A stretch of 64,000 bases of DNA from Bradyrhizobium australiense (GCF_013114825.1 NZ_JAAVLX010000011.1:221229-285228); one strand, 5' to 3'; positions 8,039 to 15,880 are shown, numbered from the stretch's first letter. The notes: generated by a model not told the origin, from the letters alone. Translations and numbers: made by a program.

Positions 8039-8254
8039 ATGCGCGATGACGCCGGAAAATACCGCCTGATGATGAAAGCGAGGGATGCCGCCGCCGCAAG
8101 ACCACTGCCGCCCGTCGTGCGGCCTGGCACGTCGCGTACACCTTCGGAACGGCAGCAGGCGGATCTGCGGACGCTTAGCGCTAAACTCTCAAGCTCCGGC
8201 GACATCAAGGATGCGGTGGCGCTCTATCACGCGCGGAAGTCCGGCAGCCGCTGA
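8039..8254 (+). CDS. Phage-associated hypothetical protein (possibly 5' truncated)
   Basis: 71 residues from the ATG at 8039 (MRDDAGKYRLMMKARDAAAA). The frame is open upstream to a TTG at 7922 just after hairpin B, but has no good start there. The pattern of a basic helix, then PLPPVVRPGT, then a low-complexity linker and a short C-terminal helix (LRTLSAKLSSSGDIKDAVAL) recalls small proteins next to structural genes in rhizobial prophages. That recall is from general familiarity, so the function is not assigned. It is the leftmost gene of the phage remnant and may have lost its N-terminus. Confidence 0.45.
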   Translation: MRDDAGKYRLMMKARDAAAARPLPPVVRPGTSRTPSERQQADLRTLSAKLSSSGDIKDAVALYHARKSGSR

Positions 8255-8969
8255 GAAGTCACGCAGACAGGAACGGCGAGGGATCTGCACAAAAATCCTG
8301 AAATTATGCGCGCAAATTCCAGGCTCTGTTCACGAATAATCCCCGCGACAGCCGCAGCTTCATAAGACAGAGGGCCAACATAAAGAAAATCTTTCGTGCC
8401 TATCGCGGACAAGGCCGGCTCGATGAACCTGGCCCAGATCGCGGGCGAGTCTACCACCCCTTCACGTACGCGCAGCTGAAAGCTGCTTGCCAGAAAGAAC
8501 TTGTTCATCCCGGGAGCATACCGCCCGGATTGCCGCGGAGCTTTACCGCCGCTCCACTCCTGCGATTAAAGAGGATCTTCGATATCTGGATCGAGCGAAC
8601 ACCAGCTAGGCGCGGGCGCCGGATCGGGCGCGGTGGTACCGCCTTTCGGCATCCAACCACGCGCCGCCTAGCGGGATCGCCGCCTGGATAGCCTTGATCG
8701 CGGGGTCGATCCCGCGAACCCGACGCAACCGCAATGAAGCGCACTGGGACGTCGGGCGTCAATCCCTCGCCGCAAAGGCTGCTGCCGCCTTGGGTCTTCT
8801 TCGGGTCGCCCTAGACGTGATCGTTCTCGTAGCTCCTGTGCGACATTCTCACTACGGAGTGTGACCGCGGTTGGGGCGAGAGGGGAGTCCGGGACGATAA
8901 CTCGGGTTCTGTAAACTTGTGCCGTCGTTTCTAACGAAGACGGCGTTTTGCTTCAAAGGAAGAATGCAG
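8255..8969. other. Stretch without a convincing gene
   Basis: About 700 bases inside the left part of the phage remnant. A 93-codon frame on the minus strand (8508 to 8227, MNKFFLASSFQLRVREGVVD) reads like protein but has no ribosome site and overlaps the preceding gene. The 8505-8762 minus frame has proline/arginine-rich, unnatural composition. The segment probably holds decayed phage genes. No repeat or hairpin stood out. Confidence 0.4.
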
Positions 8970-9236
8970 ATGGCAGATGACGATCGCGACTTCATCGAAC
9001 GGGCAAATTCTGTGGCTGAAAAGCTCCATGGTGAGCCGATGGCAAGTGAAGAGATCGCGAAGAACTTCGCGCTCTACGGAGTGCAGAAGCGCGCGGCCGC
9101 TCTCGAAAGATTTGACATCGAATTGCAGGGCGAGATCGACTCCAGCCAGCATAGCCTGCGCCGTCGCGTGCAGTTGATGGCGCTGCGCAAGAAAATGGGT
9201 GGCATTCACGAGGCGCTGCGCAAGGCCAGGCGCTAA
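8970..9236 (+). CDS. Phage-associated hypothetical protein
   Basis: 88 residues from the ATG at 8970, with AAGGAAG eight bases upstream; an ATG at 8964 sits too close to that site. It is wholly helical and charged (DFIERANSVAEKLHGEPMAS, then RRRVQLMALRKKMGGIHEAL) with no membrane span. No family recognised. It ends six bases before the next gene and seems co-transcribed with it. In rhizobial phages such small helical proteins lie just before the tail-fibre genes, so a chaperone or connector role is possible but unproven. Confidence 0.5.
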   Translation: MADDDRDFIERANSVAEKLHGEPMASEEIAKNFALYGVQKRAAALERFDIELQGEIDSSQHSLRRRVQLMALRKKMGGIHEALRKARR

Positions 9237-9242
9237 CGTCCG

Positions 9243-9746
9243 ATGCGTCCCACTATCAACCCGGTGCTCGCCGCGCTGGTGCGAGCCCGGATGCAGGCCG
9301 CGCCGATGTTCGCGAAATGGTGCGAACTGAACGGCCTGTCGCCTTGTCCCGCAGCGCCGGCGCAGGTTGCGCGGTTCGTGGTGGATTGTGCTCCGCTCGG
9401 CATCGAGCGGCTTTGGCCTGCGGTCCAGGACATATCTCGGCTGCATGTCTCGGCCGGCTTAGCCGACCCGACCCTCGGGGGCGCGGCAGCGGCCGCTATC
9501 AGCGATCTCGCCGGAAACGATCCGCCGCGCTCATGGCCGAACGACCGCAAGCCGCGTTTCAAATCGCTGCCATATGACTTGCAGGTCTATGTGGCAGCCC
9601 ACGAGGCGCAACGCGAAAAGGCGCTGCGGCGGGCGCAGAACGAGGCAGCCAGCGCCAGGCACAAGCTGGCGGCATACCAGAAGAGCGAGACTCGCACCAA
9701 TGAGGAGAGCAAATCCGATGAAAACGACACGCACCCCAACGCTTGA
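9243..9746 (+). CDS. Phage-region protein with recombinase core-binding-like helices
   Basis: 167 residues. The N-terminal 90 residues (FAKWCELNGLSPCPAAPAQV, ARFVVDCAPLGIERLWPAVQ, then DISRLHVSAGLADPT) resemble the SAM-like core-binding domain that tyrosine recombinases use to grip DNA, including the 'W/L-C-x-x-x-G-x-x-P-x-P-A-x-x-x-x-V' pattern. There is no catalytic domain: after residue 95 come DRKPRFKSLPYDLQVYVAAH and a charged coiled coil ending at residue 167. The last 29 bases overlap the next gene. It may be a recombinase fragment captured as a structural or DNA-binding phage protein. The fold call is a resemblance only. Confidence 0.5.
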   Translation: MRPTINPVLAALVRARMQAAPMFAKWCELNGLSPCPAAPAQVARFVVDCAPLGIERLWPAVQDISRLHVSAGLADPTLGGAAAAAISDLAGNDPPRSWPNDRKPRFKSLPYDLQVYVAAHEAQREKALRRAQNEAASARHKLAAYQKSETRTNEESKSDENDTHPNA

Positions 9747-9918
9747 AGAGCGCATCAAACAGGTCAGGGCCGACATCGAGGCCATCATTGATGCGCGAGT
9801 AGATGTCGTAGCGAAGGAGAGTCCTGGCGTCCCGCCTGGCGTGATCCGCAATCTTCTGACGGCCCGCGCGCCGGCATGCCCCTGTGCGCAGTTTCTCGAG
9901 CTGAACAACAAGGCTTAG
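9718..9918 (+). CDS. Small phage-region hypothetical protein (66 aa)
   Basis: 66 residues beginning MKTTRTPTLEERIKQVRADI. The start overlaps the end of the preceding gene by 29 bases, and GAGGAG at 9702-9707 is a good ribosome site, so the frame is translated as part of the same message. The N-terminal half is a helical, charged segment. The C-terminal half has GVPPGVIRNLLTARAPACPC. No family recognised. Confidence 0.5.
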   Translation: MKTTRTPTLEERIKQVRADIEAIIDARVDVVAKESPGVPPGVIRNLLTARAPACPCAQFLELNNKA

Positions 9919-9951
9919 ATGGCCACTTGCTGGAAACGGAGAAATTCGAAA

Positions 9952-10956
9952 ATGACTCTCTATAAGTGGTCGCAAACGGCGGCCAGCAACGCGACTGCCG
10001 ATACTTCGATCAACTGGCAGGAAGGGCAGTCGCCCTCCAGCGTGAACGACTCGGCGCGGGCGATGATGGCGTCGGTCGCCAAACATCGCGACGATATTGC
10101 AGGCGCGATTGTCACGGGCGGGGCAGCGACGGCGTACACGGTTTCGAGCTATCAGGTTTTCGACACGCTGGCGCGACTCAACGGCCAGATGATCGCGTTC
10201 ACGCCGCACACTACGAACAGCGACACGGTAACGCTGAACGTTGACGGGCTCGGAGCGAAGCCTCTGCGCAGTGCACCAAATGTCGAGCTGGTTGCCGGAA
10301 CGCTGGTGCAGGGCACGCCTTACACAGCGCTCTATAGCAACGCGGATGGCGCGTTCTATCTGCGGGGTTACTTTACTAGCCCATTCAACGTCCCGTTCTT
10401 GGGGGGAATGGATTATTGGGACACAATAGCGCCCAACAGCGCGTTCATTTTCCCGGCAGGGCAGGCGATTTCGCGAACGGTGTACGCTCGTGCGTTTGCG
10501 AGGTGGGGGACTACTTACGGCGTCGGCGACGGCTCGACCACGTTCAATGTTCCGGACAAAACCGGCCGCTTCTCGGCGATGAAAGAGGCGGCGGCTTCGC
10601 GGCTGACGTCAATCTACTTCGGCGGCAATTCGGCGAATATGGGCGCGGTCGGGGGAAACGAAAAAAACGCTCTTTCCAGCCTGAACCAACTGCCTCAGTT
10701 CACGCCATCGCTGCAATCTGGCAGCATTTCGGGCAATGCAGTATTGCCGGTGCAGGGCGCCTGGAATGGCGCCGGTTCGGTCGTTAGCGACAAAGTTTCT
10801 CAGGGCGCAAATAACGGCGGTCAATTTACCCTGAACGTGCCGTTCACCACGAACAGTGTTAGCCTCACGCTTAACGCTATTGGTTCGGCGACACCAAATT
10901 CATTTGCAACGTGCCCGCCAACGATCGTCTGCAATTATATAATTCGGATCATCTAG
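9952..10956 (+). CDS. Phage tail-collar fibre protein
   Basis: 334 residues from the ATG at 9952, chosen for the GGAGAAA upstream; an ATG at 9919 is in frame without a site. The N-terminal 150 residues are beta-rich (LYKWSQTAASNATADTSINW) like tail-fibre or base-plate adaptors. Residues 155-220 are a collar domain: FLGGMDYWDTIAPNSAFIFP, then GQAISRTVYARAFARWGTTYG and GDGSTTFNVPDKTGRF, the GDGSTTF-N-x-P signature of the phage Tail_Collar family. The rest is glycine/serine-rich strand. Such proteins sit at fibre tips and recognise the host surface. The neighbouring acyltransferase is convergent and overlaps by 8 bases. Confidence 0.8.
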   Translation: MTLYKWSQTAASNATADTSINWQEGQSPSSVNDSARAMMASVAKHRDDIAGAIVTGGAATAYTVSSYQVFDTLARLNGQMIAFTPHTTNSDTVTLNVDGLGAKPLRSAPNVELVAGTLVQGTPYTALYSNADGAFYLRGYFTSPFNVPFLGGMDYWDTIAPNSAFIFPAGQAISRTVYARAFARWGTTYGVGDGSTTFNVPDKTGRFSAMKEAAASRLTSIYFGGNSANMGAVGGNEKNALSSLNQLPQFTPSLQSGSISGNAVLPVQGAWNGAGSVVSDKVSQGANNGGQFTLNVPFTTNSVSLTLNAIGSATPNSFATCPPTIVCNYIIRII

Positions 10957-11971
10957 CCGCGGGCGGGGTTAGGCTCGCGATTGAGAGGCCGCGGCCGGGA
11001 CAAATCCGGTTGCCAAGCCGGATCATTGGCTTTTCGTAAAGCTTCCAGCTCAATAGCGAGACGGCACAAATGATCGCGAAGCACGCTAACCTGACGGGCT
11101 CTTGTGACCATATCGGCAGCGTCAACTTGCTTACGATCGCGGATGCGATCAAAAAAACCAGCGGGTGAATGAGGTAGATCGAATAGGAGGCGTCCCCGAC
11201 GCTGCAGCCAGCGGCCATCAGCCGGGATTTGGTGTCTCTGATGTTCGCGAACCCGACAATCAGAAAGAACAGCGCAATCGGCGCGAAGGGACGTTCGCCC
11301 GGATCGGCCATCAAAAACCACGCGAGGCCGGCGCCGATCGCGAGCGGGACAGCGGCACCGATCCGCGCAAGATATGGGCGTGCGAGGAACGCCAGCGCGC
11401 CAGCCAGAAATTCCGGGTGATACCTTGCGAAATTCCCGAGATACCAAGGCAGATTGAACGCATGGCCTGCTAAGGCCGACGCGGCTAGAAACGCGACAAG
11501 CCCGGCCGCGCCGAGGCGTGGAACGATAACCGCGGCGATGACATAGAACGCAATTTCATGTTGTAGCGTCCAGCCTACGTCATAGAACGGGAATTCTTTC
11601 GTTGGCAGAAGCGCCGCGGACCAAAGAAAATATCCTAGGGTCTCGTGTTCTCGCACCAAGCCGCGCCATAGCATCGCCGAAAGCGCAAACGCTGTCAGGG
11701 TCGCCAGCCAGAGCGGATATAAGCGAAAAATCCGATTTGTTAGAAACCTAGTCACATTGAACGCAGGGCGCGTCACCACAAGGCATATGACAAAGCCGCT
11801 GATGGCAAAAAACAGGTCAACCCCCAGAAATCCATAATCGCGCAAAATGCTTATCGGGTACGCGGTATTCGGCGGAAACCGAACGATGCCCACCCATGAG
11901 TGATAGTATACGACAGAAAGCGCCGCGACCGCGCGCGCGATTTGAAGCCCCGGCAGTTTATCTTGTTCCAT
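10949..11971 (-). CDS. Acyltransferase family 3 (OafA/OatA-like) membrane protein
   Basis: 340 residues from the ATG at 11971 (MEQDKLPGLQIARAVAALSV), preceded by a G-rich site; a start at 12028 is in frame. About ten membrane spans. The family landmarks are VVYYHSW (the histidine of the first span) and FLGVDLFFAISGFVICLV, then RIFRLYPLWLATL. Such enzymes move acetyl or other acyl groups onto sugars of O-antigen, peptidoglycan or exopolysaccharide from the membrane. Placed on the minus strand between tail and lysis genes, it looks like a moron that alters the host surface (seroconversion or superinfection exclusion). The acceptor is unknown. Confidence 0.8.
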   Translation of the reverse strand: MEQDKLPGLQIARAVAALSVVYYHSWVGIVRFPPNTAYPISILRDYGFLGVDLFFAISGFVICLVVTRPAFNVTRFLTNRIFRLYPLWLATLTAFALSAMLWRGLVREHETLGYFLWSAALLPTKEFPFYDVGWTLQHEIAFYVIAAVIVPRLGAAGLVAFLAASALAGHAFNLPWYLGNFARYHPEFLAGALAFLARPYLARIGAAVPLAIGAGLAWFLMADPGERPFAPIALFFLIVGFANIRDTKSRLMAAGCSVGDASYSIYLIHPLVFLIASAIVSKLTLPIWSQEPVRLACFAIICAVSLLSWKLYEKPMIRLGNRICPGRGLSIASLTPPAAR

Positions 11972-12046
11972 TGCGCCCCCAAGCCGGGCAAATTTACCAT
12001 CGCAATCCATGATCGAACAGCCCCGCACGCGGGAAAATCACTAACC

Positions 12047-12074
12047 GCCGCCTCTCATTGTCGGGCGGCTTTTT
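12047..12074 (+). terminator. Rho-independent terminator between acyltransferase and endolysin
   Basis: GCCGCC (12047-12052) pairs with GGCGGC (12064-12069) around an 11-base loop, followed by TTTTT (12070-12074). It points rightwards although no rightward gene ends here: the nearest, the tail fibre, stops 1.1 kb earlier, before the reversed acyltransferase. It may be the original terminator of the tail operon, separated by the insertion. Confidence 0.6.
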
Positions 12075-12203
12075 CATGGGCGCGATCTATGCGGCTAATG
12101 ATTGGCGGACGGAATTGCACCGGGAAGCCACGATCAAAGGGAAACAAACCCAAGCCCCGCCCGCCAAACAAATTCACAACCGGCGCATGGTCAACCTGAG
12201 CAC

Positions 12204-12908
12204 ATGACAAATCTGATCCTTCTTACCGAATCGAACGCCAAGCGCTGGGCCGCCGCTAGGCTGACCCGCAATTTCACGCCCACTGCCCGTCACCTGGTCG
12301 CGCCCGCTGCCAAGGCCAGATACCAGGCCGTTTCTGCCAGGACCGGCGTGCCTTGGGCGGCAATTGCCGTCATCCACGAGCGCGAGTGCTCGCAGGATTG
12401 GACCGGGTCGTTAGCGCAAGGCGACCCCTGGAACAGGGTTTCTGTCCATGTACCTGCGGGCCGAGGACCGTTCAGGTCCTGGGAAGAGGCAGCAATCGAC
12501 GCGCTCGTCAACTGCGCCCCTTATGCCGCGCGCAACAAGGACTGGAGTATTGGCCGGACGCTAGCCAAGCTCGAGCAGTATAACGGGCTTGGTTACGCCG
12601 CGCGAGGGAGGCCGTCGCCCTACATCTGGGCCGGCACCGACCAGTATCGATCCGGCAAGTATGTCCGCGACGGCGTCTACGATCCGAACGTCGTGGATGG
12701 CCAGCCTGGTTGCGCCGGCCTGCTGAAGACGATGATGGCGCTTGATCCCACTATCACGTTCACGGGGGCGACGATCACGCCGGTGATTTCCGTCAAGCCG
12801 ATCCCGGCTGAAAAGCCTGCCGCGCCCTCGATTATCAATCCGTCGAAAGGCTCGATCGGGGCGTTCATCGCCAACATTTTCAACGTTATTTTCAGGAGGA
12901 AAGCATGA
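12204..12908 (+). CDS. Phage endolysin (COG5526-type lysozyme family)
   Basis: 234 residues from the ATG at 12204. The core reads VPWAAIAVIHERECSQDWTG, SLAQGDPWNRVSVHVPAGRG, FRSWEEAAIDALVNCAP and then PSPYIWAGTDQY. This is the pattern of the proteobacterial phage 'lysozyme family protein', with a probable catalytic glutamate in IHERE and a conserved GDPWN motif. It cleaves cell-wall glycan strands at the end of the phage cycle. The C-terminal 60 residues (ITFTGATITPVISVKPIPAE, then FIANIFNVIFRRKA) end in a hydrophobic stretch with a basic cap that could tether it to the membrane. No N-terminal signal is seen, so a holin is needed. The stop overlaps the start of the next gene by 4 bases (ATGA). 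Confidence 0.75.
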   Translation: MTNLILLTESNAKRWAAARLTRNFTPTARHLVAPAAKARYQAVSARTGVPWAAIAVIHERECSQDWTGSLAQGDPWNRVSVHVPAGRGPFRSWEEAAIDALVNCAPYAARNKDWSIGRTLAKLEQYNGLGYAARGRPSPYIWAGTDQYRSGKYVRDGVYDPNVVDGQPGCAGLLKTMMALDPTITFTGATITPVISVKPIPAEKPAAPSIINPSKGSIGAFIANIFNVIFRRKA

Positions 12909-13135
12909 TCAGCACATGGAACGAGGTCAAGGCATGGTTCAAGGATTCCGTGACGATCCTCTGGGCGCGTATCCAGTACATCGCCGGCATCGTCGGCGCA
13001 GGCCTCATCGCGGCCTTCTCGGGATACGACTTCACGCAGCTATCGAGCCTGGACGCGAAGTCGGCGTTCAAGATGCTGGCCTTTGCCGCGCTGGCCGGCG
13101 TTATCACTGAAGCCTGCCGCCGCCGGACGCTCTGA
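12905..13135 (+). CDS. Holin-like small membrane protein
   Basis: 76 residues with one clear membrane helix (IQYIAGIVGAGLIAAFSGYD) and a second weaker one (FKMLAFAALAGVITEACRRR) plus a basic tail. Size, topology and the ATGA overlap with the endolysin gene suggest a phage holin that opens the inner membrane. No Pfam-type holin motif was recognised. AGGAGG is eight bases upstream of the start, a strong site. The next small gene follows by a single base. Confidence 0.6.
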   Translation: MISTWNEVKAWFKDSVTILWARIQYIAGIVGAGLIAAFSGYDFTQLSSLDAKSAFKMLAFAALAGVITEACRRRTL

Positions 13136-13136
13136 C

Positions 13137-13304
13137 ATGAAAATCGTGCTCGCCCTGCTGGCTTGGACGGCCGTGCTGGCCGGCGGATGGGTGATCTGGA
13201 TGGCGAGCCAGCTCTATCAGGTCCGCCCCGGCGTGTTCGGAGCTGAAGGATTGGCGGTCGTGTTCGCGGTATGGATGATGCTGGAGGCGCGCAAATGTGG
13301 ATGA
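13137..13304 (+). CDS. Small membrane protein of the lysis cassette (55 aa)
   Basis: 55 residues, MKIVLALLAWTAVLAGGWVI then a second hydrophobic part (GLAVVFAVWMMLEARKC). It starts one base after the preceding stop and ends overlapping the next gene by ten bases. It could be a second holin, an antiholin or a spanin-like helper. It lacks a lipobox, so an outer-membrane spanin is unlikely. Frame and overlaps are the main support. Confidence 0.5.
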   Translation: MKIVLALLAWTAVLAGGWVIWMASQLYQVRPGVFGAEGLAVVFAVWMMLEARKCG

Positions 13305-13678
13305 CCATCATCAGTTTCATCGGCGGCCCGGTCATCAAGGGTCTGATCGAAGGCTACAAAGCGAAGCTTGCTGCCGGCAACACCTCTGAAAGAATCGCGA
13401 GTGAGACGGCATCTGCCGAGATTGCCGCGCAGGTCTCCGAAACCAACGCGATCATGCAATATCGCGCGGCCGAAATCGGGCACTGGTACGAGCCCGACAA
13501 GCTGATGGGATATTTCGTGGCGATCTATTTCGGAAAGCTGTTGATCTGGGACAAGGTTCTTGGCCTTGGCGCAACCGATCCGCTCGCGGGCTTCGCGGCG
13601 ATCACCTCGAATCTCGTGGTTTCGTTCTATTTCGCCAAGCGAGGTTTCGAGAACGTTGCGCGGATTATCAAGCGATGA
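13295..13678 (+). CDS. Phage lysis-region membrane protein, possible holin
   Basis: 127 residues from ATG 13295 (ATG 13301 also possible). A short N-terminal hydrophobic part (MWMTIISFIGGPVIKGLIEG) is followed by a helical linker rich in Ala/Glu and then two hydrophobic spans (LMGYFVAIYFGKLLIWDKVL and FAAITSNLVVSFYFAKRGFE). The arrangement of three hydrophobic parts with a final basic tail resembles the three-span holins reported for gene-transfer-agent and prophage release. The overlap of 10 bases with the preceding gene and of 4 bases with the next supports one operon. Confidence 0.55.
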   Translation: MWMTIISFIGGPVIKGLIEGYKAKLAAGNTSERIASETASAEIAAQVSETNAIMQYRAAEIGHWYEPDKLMGYFVAIYFGKLLIWDKVLGLGATDPLAGFAAITSNLVVSFYFAKRGFENVARIIKR

Positions 13679-13977
13679 CCGGGATGCAGGCTGCGGATGT
13701 CAGGGCCATCGTCATCGAGACGCTGGCCGAACAGCAGAGGATTCGTCACGACGATATCGACGCAGTGGTTCTCAAAACCGTCGCAACGACACTGACTTCG
13801 TTTGGGATAGACGAGGATGATCGTAGAGAGCTTCGCGCTGATTTTCAGCACCTGCGGCGCTGGCGCAGAAGTGTCGAACAGGCACAGAGCTATACCTTCA
13901 AGGCCGTTGTCACGATGATTGTAACGGGATTCGTCGGTGCCGTGTGGCTCGGCATCAAGGCGACGCTCGGCAAATGA
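13675..13977 (+). CDS. Phage lysis-region protein with C-terminal membrane anchor
   Basis: 100 residues with an ATGA overlap to the preceding gene. The first 70 residues are a soluble helical region (VRAIVIETLAEQQRIRHDDI, DEDDRRELRADFQHLRRWRR) and the last 25 form one membrane helix (FKAVVTMIVTGFVGAVWLGI) and basic end. Similar small anchored coiled-coil proteins lie next to lysis genes in many alphaproteobacterial prophages; their role is not established. No other family was recognised. Confidence 0.55.
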   Translation: MTGMQAADVRAIVIETLAEQQRIRHDDIDAVVLKTVATTLTSFGIDEDDRRELRADFQHLRRWRRSVEQAQSYTFKAVVTMIVTGFVGAVWLGIKATLGK

Positions 13978-14022
13978 TCTGTTGACCTGCCGCGCACAGA
14001 TGAACTCGAATTCAGGTGCGAC

Positions 14023-14451
14023 ATGTATCGGATTCGCGAGGTTGACGGGACCGAGGACGATATTGCGGACACGCTTGCAGAACTTCATCAGTTGACGTTC
14101 CTTGACACTGCACCCGTTCCGCAATTCGATCAGGGGCACTGGTGGCTTGCGTTTTACGGAACCAAGCCGGTTGCTTTCGCCGGGCTCATTCCGTCGACGC
14201 ACGTATTCAAAGCGGGCTATTTCTGCCGCGTTGGAGTGCTGGGCAAGCATTGCGGACGTCGGCTTCAGTTGCGCCTGATGCGAGCCATGGAGGCGCGTGC
14301 ACGTCTGAGTGGCTGGTGCTCGATCGTGTCTGACACCACTGATAATGTCCACTCGGCCAACAACTTCATTCGCGCGGGCTACTGCCTGTTCATGCCAACG
14401 CATCCCTGGGCCTGGCCGAACACGCTTTATTGGCGCAAGGACATGAAATAG
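14023..14451 (+). CDS. GNAT-family N-acetyltransferase (phage-borne)
   Basis: 142 residues. The fold landmarks are the central strands AFYGTKPVAFAGLIPS and AGYFCRVGVLGKHCGRRLQL, where V-x-x-x-x-R/C-G-R-R/L binds acetyl-CoA, then RLMRAMEARARLSGWCSIVS and the late NFIRAGYCLF strand. It acetylates an unknown amine. Small GNATs occur in many phages as cargo near the right end. It stands 45 bases after the lysis cassette and is closed by a strong terminator at 14487-14518. Confidence 0.7.
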   Translation: MYRIREVDGTEDDIADTLAELHQLTFLDTAPVPQFDQGHWWLAFYGTKPVAFAGLIPSTHVFKAGYFCRVGVLGKHCGRRLQLRLMRAMEARARLSGWCSIVSDTTDNVHSANNFIRAGYCLFMPTHPWAWPNTLYWRKDMK

Positions 14452-14486
14452 CGGCTCGGCATCTCCAGCCTCAAATGCCTCTACTC

Positions 14487-14518
14487 GCCCGGTGGCCTGT
14501 CGGCCGCCGGGCTCTTTT
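14487..14518 (+). terminator. Strong rho-independent terminator after phage GNAT
   Basis: GCCCGGTGGCC (14487-14497) pairs with GGCCGCCGGGC (14502-14512), with one T-G wobble, closing a 4-base loop, then TCTTTT. It marks the likely right end of the phage transcription unit. Confidence 0.75.
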
Positions 14519-14643
14519 GCGTTTTTGGGACAACCTCTTGCGGCGGAGTAGCCATGCCTTCCGTGCGCCTTGATCATTGGCGGTCAGCCGGTAGACTGGC
14601 AAAGCTTGAGCGGTGCAAAACGACGGAGCAGGCGAGGAAACAT

Positions 14644-15870
14644 ATGACGGGAGGCGGCGGCAAGCCGGATGCAGGTTCGCCCGCGGGACCGGGTACGGAC
14701 AGCTATGCCGCCATGGTTGCGCGTGCCAAGGCCCTGATTCCGGACTTGCGCGGTCGCGCTTCAAAGACGGAGGAGCTCCGCCGCCTACCGCCAGAGACCG
14801 AACGCGACTTGCATGACGCCGGATTGTTCCGGATCGTGCAGCCCAAGCGCGTCGGAGGTGCCGAGCTTGACTACGTCGCTCTGGTCGATTGCGCCGACGC
14901 GCTGGCGCAGGCGGATGCTTCCGTCGCGTGGAACTTCGCCAATCTCGCCAGCCACCACTGGATGCTGGGCATGTTTGACAAGTACGCGCAGGATGCCGTC
15001 TGGGGCAGGAATGCCGATGCGTTGATCGCCTCGTCCTTCATCTTTCCGGCAGGGCGGGCGCGAAGAGCTGAGGGGGGATACGTCCTGCGCGGTCATTGGC
15101 CGTTCTCCTCGGGTGTCGAGTCCTGCGACTGGAACATGCTTGCAGGCGTGGTGTCCTCGGAAGATGAGGCCGAGGGTGTCGAATATCGGATATTCCTGCT
15201 CAACCGCAGCGAATACAGGATCAACGACACCTGGAATGCGACGGGCCTGTGCGGTACCGGGTCGAACGATGTATGGGTCGAGGATCGCTTCGTTGCGGAG
15301 AACATGACCGTAGCAGTCAGCGATCTGACCGGCGGACCGACGCCCGGAAGTGCCATCAATCCAAACGCACTCTATGCACTACCGGTATTCACGCTTTTTC
15401 CTTACGTATTGTCGGGCGTCGGTTTGGGCAATGCGCAAGCCTGTCTCAATGACTACGTTGAGTTCGCGCGGCATCGGGCCTCGACCTACAATCGCGCCAA
15501 GCTCAGCGATCTGCAGACGACTCAAATCAAGATCGCGGAGGCCTCCGCCAAGATCGACGCGGCCAGGCTCGTGATGCGTACCAACTGCATCGATGCGATG
15601 GACGACGCGAGGCGCGGCTATGTTCCCGACCTTGCGGACAAGACGAGGTTGCGGCGGGACGGTGCCTTCGCGGTGAACCTCTGCACCGAAGCGGTTTCGC
15701 TGTTGTTCGCGGCAAGTGGCGCACGCAGCCTGTTCACGTCAGGCGCGCTGCAGCGGCAATTCCGAGATGCTCACGCCGTGAATTCGCACCTCGCATTCAA
15801 TTTTGATGCGGCAGGAACCAACTATGGACGCGTGGCGCTTGGTCTGCCGTCCGAAAATTTGACGCTCTGA
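14644..15870 (+). CDS. Flavin-dependent monooxygenase, oxygenase component (acyl-CoA dehydrogenase fold)
   Basis: 408 residues from the ATG at 14644, chosen for GCGAGGAAA upstream; an ATG at 14554 lacks one. The protein has the acyl-CoA-dehydrogenase fold used by the HsaA/HpaH/DszC group of reduced-flavin monooxygenases: LRRLPPETERDLHDAGLFRI, VQPKRVGGAELDY, DASVAWNFANLASHHWMLGM, and HWPFSSGVESCDWNMLAGV. The typical catalytic base of acyl-CoA dehydrogenases is not evident, which fits a monooxygenase. The next gene, ten bases on, is a flavin reductase, so together they form a two-component hydroxylase. The substrate, probably aromatic, is not known. The gene begins just after the phage remnant. 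Confidence 0.75.
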   Translation: MTGGGGKPDAGSPAGPGTDSYAAMVARAKALIPDLRGRASKTEELRRLPPETERDLHDAGLFRIVQPKRVGGAELDYVALVDCADALAQADASVAWNFANLASHHWMLGMFDKYAQDAVWGRNADALIASSFIFPAGRARRAEGGYVLRGHWPFSSGVESCDWNMLAGVVSSEDEAEGVEYRIFLLNRSEYRINDTWNATGLCGTGSNDVWVEDRFVAENMTVAVSDLTGGPTPGSAINPNALYALPVFTLFPYVLSGVGLGNAQACLNDYVEFARHRASTYNRAKLSDLQTTQIKIAEASAKIDAARLVMRTNCIDAMDDARRGYVPDLADKTRLRRDGAFAVNLCTEAVSLLFAASGARSLFTSGALQRQFRDAHAVNSHLAFNFDAAGTNYGRVALGLPSENLTL

Positions 15871-15880
15871 GGCCCGGCGG

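Larger units (their letters stand above)
8039..14518. mobile_element. Prophage remnant: tail fibre, lysis cassette and cargo genes
   Basis: A run of short, tightly packed genes with phage hallmarks: a tail-collar fibre (9952-10956), an endolysin (12204-12908), three or four small holin-like membrane proteins with ATGA overlaps, and a GNAT. A reverse-oriented acyltransferase sits between tail and lysis genes. Capsid, portal, terminase, integrase and repressor genes are not seen, so this is a remnant or a defective particle module, not an inducible phage. Borders are uncertain: the left edge is placed at the first phage-like gene and the right edge at the terminator at 14487-14518. No flanking direct repeat or tRNA was found. 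Confidence 0.65.

Noticed and set aside
7690..8208. A 172-codon minus-strand frame across hairpins A and B
   Set aside because: It reads through two terminator hairpins and is opposite to the phage-like plus-strand gene.
8505..8762. An 85-codon minus-strand frame in the gene-free phage stretch
   Set aside because: Very proline- and arginine-rich with no start site; composition looks like chance.
8039..14518. Search for integrase, repressor, capsid, portal or terminase genes and flanking att repeats of a full prophage
   Set aside because: None seen by eye in any frame, so the block is called a remnant rather than a complete prophage.
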